A stretch of DNA of 12,479 nt from Actinomycetota bacterium (GTDB lineage: Bacteria; Actinomycetota; Actinomycetes; Nanopelagicales; Nanopelagicaceae): positions 1-12,479 of the forward strand of contig WLDZ01000016.1 in assembly GCA_009704515.1 (NCBI GenBank), in the 5' to 3' direction. The notes under the pieces were generated by a model that saw only the letters and a program-made list of their open reading frames with translations, did no database searches and had not been told where the DNA came from. Within the stretch, counting starts at the first letter, position 1, and every line of letters begins with the position of its first letter. A program made the translations under genes and the position numbers. Below, piece after piece: positions 6,136-12,479 of the stretch.

Positions 6136-7383
6136 ATGAAGAAGCGTAATAGCGCAGCTAGCGTAATTGCAGCTGCAGCTCTCGCGTTGGGAGTCCTTGC
6201 TGGCGCACCAGCATCGGCTGCTACAACCGAGATCGTAATTTGGGCAGACGAGCGTCGCGGGCCAAATCTAGAGAAGCTCATGGCACAGAAGAACGACTGG
6301 GTTAAGGGTTACACAACTAAGGTCGTCACATTCTCAAGCTTTGATACTCTCAAGACAGCATTCGATAATGCGACCGAAAAATCAGGTCCTGACATTATTT
6401 TGGCTGCGAATGACTGGGTAACAGCAGGTGCTAAGGCTGGAAAGCTTGCGCCACTTACTCTCTCAGGCAAGGTCAAGTCCCAGTTCACAGCAGGTCAACT
6501 CTTTGACCTTTCATACAAAGGCAAGCTTTATGGCCTACCAGTTGATGTTAACAATGTCGCAATGGTTTACAACTCAAAGCTAGTAAAGACTGCACCTACT
6601 TCATTTGGTGACATGGTCGATTACTACCTCGCAAACAAGTCATCACTCAAGGCAGGTCTCTGCATTGCTGGTGGCGGAATGTCATGGGGAGCACTTGGAG
6701 TAGCCACTGCACTCGGAGCATTCCCATACAAGATCAAGGAAGATTCAAGCGTTGATTCAGCAGATCCAATGAACGCAACAACTGTTGCTGCTAACGTTGA
6801 CAAGTACCTTCTTGGCTCAGATGGAAAGAGCAACGGCTTCTTCCCTGCAACTGATACCGGCTGCAAAGACAACTTCCTTGCAGGCAAAGTCCCATTTGCA
6901 GTTATCGGAAACTGGGATTGGAAGGATTACACAGCAAAGGGATTCAAGATGAATCTCTCACCAGTACCTGGTGTAGCTAACGGTTCATATGCACCATCAT
7001 TCGGTTCAGTATCTGGCGCGTTCCTAACAACATATGCTGCAAAGCATGGCGTTGAAGCAGGTGCAAAGACTGCACTCTTCAACATCTTCGGATCACGTAC
7101 AGGTGCACGTATGTACCAGAAGATCGAAGGACGTCCAGCTGCATCTAAGGATGGCGCTGCATTCTCACCAACAGCTGGTCAAAAGGGATTCGCTAAGGTT
7201 GCAGGAATCACAAGCCTTCCTCAGATCGGTGCAATTCTTGACGGAGATAAGACAAGTTACTGGGAAGCACTTCCTGCTTTCTGGACAGCTGTTCTTGTTG
7301 ATGGAAAGTCAGCTTCAGCTGAAGCAACAAAGTTAGCTGCAATCTTCAAGGCTAACCTTGCTAAGGGATTGAAGGATCTCTAA
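6136..7383 (+). CDS. malE: Maltose/maltodextrin ABC transporter substrate-binding protein, non-lipoprotein
   Basis: A 415-residue extracytoplasmic solute-binding protein (family 1) that should bind malto-oligosaccharides and deliver them to MalFG. Signal peptide: MKKR, hydrophobic stretch about 9-23, then PASA|ATTE with cleavage after A28. There is no lipobox cysteine. The mature part begins TEIVIWADERRGPNLEKL and holds the family-typical GPDIILAANDW (84-94), YKGKLYGLPVDVNNVAMVYN (127-146), GNWDW (258-262, matching the GPWAW sugar-stacking site of E. coli MalE) and ALPAFWTAV (378-386, matching SAFWYAV). The mature protein has exactly two cysteines, C176 and C243, possibly a disulfide. First gene of the cluster, with its own operator/promoter region; a palindrome separates it from malF. 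Substrate is inferred mainly from MalFG and the two GH13 genes downstream. Confidence 0.9.
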   Translation: MKKRNSAASVIAAAALALGVLAGAPASAATTEIVIWADERRGPNLEKLMAQKNDWVKGYTTKVVTFSSFDTLKTAFDNATEKSGPDIILAANDWVTAGAKAGKLAPLTLSGKVKSQFTAGQLFDLSYKGKLYGLPVDVNNVAMVYNSKLVKTAPTSFGDMVDYYLANKSSLKAGLCIAGGGMSWGALGVATALGAFPYKIKEDSSVDSADPMNATTVAANVDKYLLGSDGKSNGFFPATDTGCKDNFLAGKVPFAVIGNWDWKDYTAKGFKMNLSPVPGVANGSYAPSFGSVSGAFLTTYAAKHGVEAGAKTALFNIFGSRTGARMYQKIEGRPAASKDGAAFSPTAGQKGFAKVAGITSLPQIGAILDGDKTSYWEALPAFWTAVLVDGKSASAEATKLAAIFKANLAKGLKDL

Positions 7384-7397
7384 AAAGTAGTAAAGAA

Positions 7398-7431
7398 GTA
7401 ACAGGTGGGTGGCTAGCCACCCACCTGTTAC
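7398..7431. repeat. 34-bp perfect palindrome between malE and malF (hairpin)
   Basis: The left arm GTAACAGGTGGGTGGCT (7398-7414) is followed with no gap by its exact reverse complement (7415-7431), centred on GCTAGC, then ATTTTC. As RNA it would form a very stable stem of about 15 bp after allowing for a loop, 14 nt downstream of the malE stop. It may act as a partial terminator or as a barrier to 3' exonucleases, raising MalE over MalFG as in many binding-protein operons. The role is inference; the palindrome is seen directly. Confidence 0.85.
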
Positions 7432-7475
7432 ATTTTCTCAAGAAACTTTTTCTCAAAACTAATAGGAGCCAAAAG

Positions 7476-9020
7476 ATGTTAGTTACTATCTTTAGAGGCA
7501 AATTTGCCTTTGTTTTAAAGGTAATAACGCTCCTTATCCTCTCTTCTATCTTGGTGATGCTTGCTCAGCAGGCGCTGGCACAGGGTGAGTATGTAATCGC
7601 TGGATTCTTGGCCCTAGCAACTTTTGCAATCAACTTTATCTATCTCACTAAGAAATCCATCCCTCTTAAATTTTTCTTACCTGGTCTCTTATTCTTGTTG
7701 GCTTTTGTGGTTGGTCCAATTGCCTACACAGTCACAATGTCTGGTTTTCAATATCAGACTGGTAATACACTTTCTAAGCCAGAGGCAATCGAACGCCTCA
7801 CTAAATTAGGAGTTACCCAAGATCCGGATCAAACAATCTTTGATGTAACAATTGGTAAAACAAACTCGGGTGAACTCGGGTTAATCTACTTTGATACGCT
7901 GCAGAATGAGTTTGCAATCTCAACTGAGAGCAAGAAAATCTCGCAATTTCGTGCGGGAATAGTCTTTGATGATTTTGATATCCCACTTCGCTCGCCAGAG
8001 TTTTCTGAGCTGAGCACAGAAGAATTAACCACCCTTGATAAAGAAATTCCTTCGCTCAAATTTTTCTACAACGACGAGTATTACCTTGGTTTAGAAGGTT
8101 TCCAGGCTGCTTCGCTCTATAAACAAGCCACTCGTTATGATGTCGAAAAAGATCAATTTGTAAGTCTGCTTAATGGAGATATTTATAGCGATAACGGCAA
8201 AGGTCACTACGCCAACACCAAAGACCCAGAAGATATTTTGCAACCTGGCTGGAGAGCTCCTATTTGGTTCGAAAACTACGCCAAACTCTTCTCAGAAGAA
8301 CGAATAAGAACTCCATTTATCCAAGTCTTTATCTGGACCATGGCATTTGCCGGGTTGAGTGTTCTCACTACATTTGCACTTGGATTACTTCTGGCTCTTG
8401 CCCTCAATAAGCCGATACGCGGACGCCGGATTTACCGGTCGATTTTGATTCTTCCTTATGCGATGCCGAGCGTAATGAGTATTCTCATTTGGGGAGGTAT
8501 GTTCAATACCGAATTTGGTGCTATTAACAACTTACTTGGCACCGAGATTGCTTGGTTCCAAAGCGCAGCATTTGCTCGCACGGCAGTGATTTTGGTAAAT
8601 CTCTGGTTAGGTTTTCCGTATTTCTATCTCGTTGCCAGCGGTGCCCTGCAAGCAATACCTGCAGAGTTATCTGAAGCAGCAGCTATTGACGGAGCATCTC
8701 CCCGCCAAATCTTTAACAAAATAACTTTGCCGCTATTGCTAAAAATCTTGGCACCACTTCTTATTGCAAGTTTTGCATTTAATTTTAACAACTTTAACTT
8801 GATCTTCTTGCTTACTGGTGGTGGTCCAATCAACCAACTAGATGGCGAGCTAGCGGGAGCAACGGATATCTTGATTAGCTATACCTACAAGATTGCTTTT
8901 AATGAAGGTAGCTCAAATCTTGGTCTAGCTAGCGCCATCTCTGTGCTCATCTTCTTGCTCGTTGCTTCGATTTCTCTCTACGGACTAAAAAAATCTAAAG
9001 TAATGGAAGATCTCAAATGA
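7476..9020 (+). CDS. malF: Maltose/maltodextrin ABC permease MalF with large extracytoplasmic P2 domain
   Basis: A 514-residue inner-membrane permease subunit, the same length as E. coli MalF. Hydrophobic segments are near 10-32, 38-57, 65-88, 281-310, 321-343, 366-388, 418-446 and 482-503. Between the third and fourth lies a hydrophilic region of about 180 residues (91-270) equivalent to the enteric P2 loop that contacts MalE. Shared blocks with E. coli MalF include AQGEY (35-39), LILPYAMPS (324-332), the EAA loop EAAAIDGASPRQIFNKITLPL (400-420, contacts the ATPase) and ASFAFNFNNFNLIFLLTGGGP (431-451). Typical Gram-positive MalF homologues are nearer 300-430 residues. AGGAG (7464-7468) precedes the ATG by 7 nt. 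Its stop overlaps the malG start (ATGA). It pairs with MalG to form the membrane channel. Confidence 0.95.
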   Translation: MLVTIFRGKFAFVLKVITLLILSSILVMLAQQALAQGEYVIAGFLALATFAINFIYLTKKSIPLKFFLPGLLFLLAFVVGPIAYTVTMSGFQYQTGNTLSKPEAIERLTKLGVTQDPDQTIFDVTIGKTNSGELGLIYFDTLQNEFAISTESKKISQFRAGIVFDDFDIPLRSPEFSELSTEELTTLDKEIPSLKFFYNDEYYLGLEGFQAASLYKQATRYDVEKDQFVSLLNGDIYSDNGKGHYANTKDPEDILQPGWRAPIWFENYAKLFSEERIRTPFIQVFIWTMAFAGLSVLTTFALGLLLALALNKPIRGRRIYRSILILPYAMPSVMSILIWGGMFNTEFGAINNLLGTEIAWFQSAAFARTAVILVNLWLGFPYFYLVASGALQAIPAELSEAAAIDGASPRQIFNKITLPLLLKILAPLLIASFAFNFNNFNLIFLLTGGGPINQLDGELAGATDILISYTYKIAFNEGSSNLGLASAISVLIFLLVASISLYGLKKSKVMEDLK

Positions 9021-9868
9021 TTAAATGGTTAAAAGGAAATCTCTGGCGACATAGCCTCGCAATTATCGTTGCACTTTTTAGTCTCTTCCCTCTCTACTTA
9101 GTCATTATCTCTTCGCTGAATCCCACTGGTAGCCTCAACTTAACTTCATTTATTCCGCGCGAGATCTCTTTTGTAAACTTTAAAGTTCTATTTGAAGATC
9201 CACGGATTCCCTATCTGACTTGGATGAGAAACTCTTTAGTTATCGCGGGAGCCGTAGCAATCCTGTCAGTGATAATTGGCGCTGCATCTGCCTTTGCATT
9301 TAGCCGATTGAGATTTAAGGGAAAGATTTCTGGACTCAAGCTCTTGTTATTGGTACAGATGTTCCCCGCAATTCTCGCAATCTCTGCTGTCTATGTAATT
9401 ATGGAACGTATCCAAACATTTGCTCCATCTATTGGATTAGGAACGCAACCTGGTCTTCTCTTGGTCTATCTCGGTGGAGCCATGGGAGTAAATATCTGGC
9501 TGCTCAAGGGCTTCGTAGATACGATTCCCGCCGAACTTGATGAAGCAGCCAAGGTAGATGGCGCAAGTCCTATGCAGATTTACTGGCTCATCTTTATTCC
9601 GTTGGCAACCCCGGTGCTCTCGGTTGTCGCACTACTCAGCTTTATTGGAACCTTTAATGAATTTATCTTGGCGCGACTTTTCTTAGTTGATATGGCGGAT
9701 CGCACCATTGCCGTTGGATTGCAGTCATTTATCGGTGGCCAGTATTCACAGAACTGGGGACCATTTGCTGCCGGTTCAATCATCGCATCAGTTCCTATTG
9801 TGATTATCTTCCTCTCACTTCAAAAATATATTATCAACGGGCTCACAGCAGGATCTGTTAAGGGCTGA
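9017..9868 (+). CDS. malG: Maltose/maltodextrin ABC permease MalG
   Basis: A 283-residue permease subunit with about six membrane segments (near 13-32, 72-97, 107-128, 145-163, 197-216, 250-272). The EAA loop reads ELDEAAKVDGASPMQIYW (173-190), the docking site for the ATPase. The C-terminus INGLTAGSVKG matches the VNGLTAGGVKG end of E. coli MalG, which reaches into the ATPase dimer, a good marker for the MalG branch. Its ATG shares ATGA with the malF stop (9017-9020), with a weak GGAAGA site just before it, so translation is coupled. The amylase gene starts 1 nt after its TGA. No ATP-binding subunit lies in the window. Confidence 0.95.
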   Translation: MIKWLKGNLWRHSLAIIVALFSLFPLYLVIISSLNPTGSLNLTSFIPREISFVNFKVLFEDPRIPYLTWMRNSLVIAGAVAILSVIIGAASAFAFSRLRFKGKISGLKLLLLVQMFPAILAISAVYVIMERIQTFAPSIGLGTQPGLLLVYLGGAMGVNIWLLKGFVDTIPAELDEAAKVDGASPMQIYWLIFIPLATPVLSVVALLSFIGTFNEFILARLFLVDMADRTIAVGLQSFIGGQYSQNWGPFAAGSIIASVPIVIIFLSLQKYIINGLTAGSVKG

Positions 9869-9869
9869 T

Positions 9870-11678
9870 ATGTCACTTCTTCATCCGCACCATGATGGAA
9901 GCGAACTTTATGTCAGCAATATCGCTCCGCAGATAGGCGATGATGTCGAGTTTAAATTAAGAGTCCCATCGGCATTTTCTCCATCTAAGGTCTTTATTCG
10001 ATTTTTTCACGATGGTGAACCGCGAACACGCGAGATGAAGATTGATAAGGCAACGCCTACTGAAACATGGTGGAAAGTTAAGGTAGAAGTTCTTAACCCA
10101 ACTTTTCACTATCGATTCTTATTAGAAGATGCGCAAGGTTACGCCTGGGTTAATGGACTTGGACTCTTTAACCACGATGTCACTGACCGAGAAGATTTCC
10201 AATTAGTTGCAAATAGCGCACATCCACAATGGATTCAGAGCGCTGTCTTTTATCAAATCTTCCCAGATCGTTTTGCAAAATCAGACCAAAAAAGAGAGCT
10301 ACCTAGTTGGGCGATACCCCGCGAGTGGAACGACCTTCCAACGGGGCGAAGCAAGAGCACTGGTGTTGAGTTTTATGGGGGAGACTTCCCAGGTATAACT
10401 TCCAAGATCCCATATATGAAAGAGCTTGGTGTCTCTGCTATTTATTTCACACCCGCATTTCCTTCTCGAAGTAACCATAGATATGACGCAAGTAGTTTTG
10501 ATGAGATTGATCCTTTATTGGGCGGAGATAAAGCGCTGATTGATTTTTCTCGCGCGGCACATAAAGCTGGTATGAAGATTATGGGAGACCTGACAACTAA
10601 TCATTGCGGTGCAGGACATCGCTGGATAATTAATGCGCTTAAGAAGAAGACTGCGCCTGAACGAGAATTTTTCTACTGGGATAAGAGTATTAAGCATGGA
10701 TATGTAGGTTGGTGGGGACTCGCCTCGCTACCGAAACTCAACTATGCATCAACGAAACTGCGCAAGCTTATGTTTTCGGGACAAAACTCAGTTGTCCGTA
10801 AATGGTTACGCCCCCCATTTAACATGGACGGTTGGCGTATTGATGTAGGCAACATGACAGGGCGTTACCTCGATCAAGACCTTAACCAAGAGATTACGAG
10901 AGAGATTCGCAGAGCAGTTGATGAAAGCAAGCCTGATGTATGGCTTGTGGCAGAGAATGCAGACCATTCACCAACAGATCTTGATGGCTTTGGTTGGCAC
11001 GGAACCATGAACTACAACGGTTTTGCGCGACCACTCGTTAATTGGTTTAACAGACCATCAGCAGAGATGGCTAATTTCTCTGGTCTACCTGGCAAGAATC
11101 CACGCTTTGATGGCATCGGAACAGTTGCAGTGATGAGAGCATTCGCAGCTGGAATTCCTTGGCGCTCATTAGTTGCCAGCATGGTTTTACTTGATTCTCA
11201 CGACACAGCCCGTTTCAAGAGCGTGGTTGGTGGTGATCGCAAAGCACACATTGCAGCGGCCACTATGTTGCTTACTTATCCTGGAGTTCCCTCAATATTT
11301 GCAGGCGATGAAATGGGAGTTGAAGGAATGTGGGGCGAAGATGCTCGTCGAACAATCAATTGGGACGATTTATCAACATGGGATATGACTCTTCTCGAAG
11401 AGTTTAAGAAACTGATTGCAATTCGAAAAGAGCGAGATGCGCTCATAAATGGTGGCCTCAGGTGGGTCTTTGTAAGCCCTGATGCAATGGCATTTATCCG
11501 TGAATCAAAGAAAGAATCACTATTGATCTACATTAGTCGCTCAGCAACTTCATCAAAGATTGATTTAACTCCATACGGTTACTCAGTTGCAGAGACTTTG
11601 TTTGGTCAGCACGCCACTGGCTCTAAGGTGAAAATCAAATCCAAAGATGCAACATCAGCTATCTGGTTACTTAAGTGA
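9870..11678 (+). CDS. Cytoplasmic GH13 neopullulanase/cyclomaltodextrinase-like alpha-glucosidase
   Basis: A 602-residue GH13 enzyme without signal peptide. Residues 1 to about 120 form a beta-rich N-terminal domain like the CBM34/N-domain of neopullulanases. The TIM barrel begins at AVFYQIFPDRFAKSD (125-139). Conserved regions: I GDLTTNH (239-245), V LPKLN (287-291), II GWRIDVGNM (321-329, nucleophile D325), III VAENADH (360-366, acid/base E362), IV LLDSHDTAR (440-448, D445). LPKLN resembles the MPKLN tag of subfamily GH13_20, so cyclodextrin, pullulan or maltodextrin hydrolysis in the cytoplasm is likely. About 100 C-terminal residues form the barrel's following beta domain. It starts 1 nt after malG (AGGG at 9861-9864 as ribosome binding site), so it would act on sugars imported by MalEFG. 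Exact substrate range is not decided by the sequence. Confidence 0.88.
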   Translation: MSLLHPHHDGSELYVSNIAPQIGDDVEFKLRVPSAFSPSKVFIRFFHDGEPRTREMKIDKATPTETWWKVKVEVLNPTFHYRFLLEDAQGYAWVNGLGLFNHDVTDREDFQLVANSAHPQWIQSAVFYQIFPDRFAKSDQKRELPSWAIPREWNDLPTGRSKSTGVEFYGGDFPGITSKIPYMKELGVSAIYFTPAFPSRSNHRYDASSFDEIDPLLGGDKALIDFSRAAHKAGMKIMGDLTTNHCGAGHRWIINALKKKTAPEREFFYWDKSIKHGYVGWWGLASLPKLNYASTKLRKLMFSGQNSVVRKWLRPPFNMDGWRIDVGNMTGRYLDQDLNQEITREIRRAVDESKPDVWLVAENADHSPTDLDGFGWHGTMNYNGFARPLVNWFNRPSAEMANFSGLPGKNPRFDGIGTVAVMRAFAAGIPWRSLVASMVLLDSHDTARFKSVVGGDRKAHIAAATMLLTYPGVPSIFAGDEMGVEGMWGEDARRTINWDDLSTWDMTLLEEFKKLIAIRKERDALINGGLRWVFVSPDAMAFIRESKKESLLIYISRSATSSKIDLTPYGYSVAETLFGQHATGSKVKIKSKDATSAIWLLK

Positions 11679-12479
11679 AACTGAGAAAAGTCTTCATCGG
11701 GGCTCTTGTTCTTGCCCTCGGTCTTCTCCCACAGGCCCATGCAATTGACTACAAGAATTTTGCAAAGTCACCCATCCGAAGTTCTAGTAGCGATGAGTCA
11801 ATCTACTTTGTAATGGTTGATCGCTTCGAGAACGGCGACACTACAAATGATAATGCTGGCTTTATTGCGGGCGATCCGACTGGGGGATTTGATCCAAGCG
11901 ATCCAGGTTATTGGCATGGCGGAGATATAAAAGGCCTTACAAACCGCCTTTCATATATCGCATCGCTTGGATTTACTTCTATTTGGATTACACCTCCAGT
12001 TAAACAGAAATATGTACAAGGCAGTTCAGCTGGTTATCACGGATATTGGGGAATCGACTTCACCACAATTGATCCACACTTAGGCACCGAAGCTGAGTTT
12101 AAAGAGATGGTTGCAACAGCTCATAAACTTGGCCTAAAGGTGATTATTGATGTCGTGGCTAATCACACCGCCGATGTTATTTATTACGATGAAGGCGTGG
12201 CTAAAGTCCTTGCTTCAGAGGCAAATATCAAGAAACCAGAATGGCTCAATAAAATCAGCAACTATTACAACGAAGGCGCTTCTGAAGGTTACCGTGGCGA
12301 TTTCTTTGGTTTAGATGGAATCAAAACGACCAACCCTGAAGTGATAAAGGGCTGGATAGATATCTGGTCTTATTGGATTGATGAATTTGATATTGATGGC
12401 TTCAGAATAGATACATTTAAATATGTAGAACCTGAGGTGTGGAAGAAGATAATTCCAGCAGTGAAGGCAGTTGCTGCGA
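11675..12479 (+). CDS. Secreted GH13 alpha-amylase, 3' end outside window
   Basis: 268 codons are visible from the GTG at 11675-11677, which overlaps the preceding TGA as GTGA; no Shine-Dalgarno is seen, so translation is likely coupled. The N-terminus VKLRKVFIGALVLALGLLPQ followed by AHA|IDY is a Sec signal peptide with likely cleavage after residue 23 and no lipobox. The catalytic domain starts at ESIYFVMVDRFENGD (41-55). Other marks are YWHGGDIKGLTNRLSYI (79-95), GYHGYWGIDF (120-129, as in alpha-amylases and CGTases), region I DVVANHTAD (159-167) and region II GFRIDTFKY (242-250, nucleophile D246). Regions III and IV and any starch-binding domain lie beyond the window. It should degrade extracellular alpha-glucan and feed oligosaccharides to MalE. 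The reading frame is open to the last base. Confidence 0.92.
   Translation, partial: MKLRKVFIGALVLALGLLPQAHAIDYKNFAKSPIRSSSSDESIYFVMVDRFENGDTTNDNAGFIAGDPTGGFDPSDPGYWHGGDIKGLTNRLSYIASLGFTSIWITPPVKQKYVQGSSAGYHGYWGIDFTTIDPHLGTEAEFKEMVATAHKLGLKVIIDVVANHTADVIYYDEGVAKVLASEANIKKPEWLNKISNYYNEGASEGYRGDFFGLDGIKTTNPEVIKGWIDIWSYWIDEFDIDGFRIDTFKYVEPEVWKKIIPAVKAVAA

Noticed and set aside
7433..7457. Repeated TTTTCTCAA just before the malF ribosome binding site
   Set aside because: Short AT-rich repetition expected by chance in a pyrimidine-rich spacer; no symmetric or known motif.

Overview
The window looks like a chromosomal segment of a low- to medium-GC, streamlined actinobacterium. Genes are packed with many 1-4 nt overlaps and no long gene-free stretch. 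The gene set DUF3027, actinobacterial 127-residue cold-shock protein, DUF2530, MFS, serC, pdxH and citA is, from memory, a neighbourhood typical of Actinomycetota (Streptomyces, Mycobacterium). The modest GC and compactness suggest a freshwater Nanopelagicales (acI) type such as Planktophila, but that placement is inference.

Left part (1-1508, + strand): the 3' end of groEL, a DUF3027 zinc-ribbon protein, then a cold-shock-domain protein with its own strong ribosome binding site. Middle-left (1505-4712, - strand): a tightly coupled operon read pdxH > serC > MFS permease > DUF2530. Its last stop codon overlaps the stop codon of the convergent cold-shock gene within one CTAG. The operon joins PLP synthesis/salvage to a PLP-dependent serine enzyme. 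Middle (4848-5963, + strand): a citA-type citrate synthase, divergent from pdxH and closed by a strong intrinsic terminator at 5999-6025.

Right part (6043-12479, + strand): a maltodextrin uptake and breakdown cluster. A candidate LacI-family (MalR-like) operator overlaps a -35 element. It is followed by malE, a 34-bp perfect palindrome, malF, malG, a cytoplasmic neopullulanase/cyclomaltodextrinase-like GH13 enzyme, and a secreted GH13 alpha-amylase that runs off the window. The secreted enzyme would cut external alpha-glucan, MalE would bind the oligosaccharides, MalFG would import them with an ATPase encoded elsewhere, and the cytoplasmic enzyme would hydrolyse them.

The most unusual part is the transporter. 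MalE has a signal peptide without a lipobox cysteine, and MalF is 514 residues with an enteric-like large extracytoplasmic P2 domain. Together these resemble the E. coli maltose system more than the usual lipoprotein-dependent importer of a one-membrane bacterium. I did not find a wholly new multi-gene system, CRISPR array, RNA gene or mobile element.
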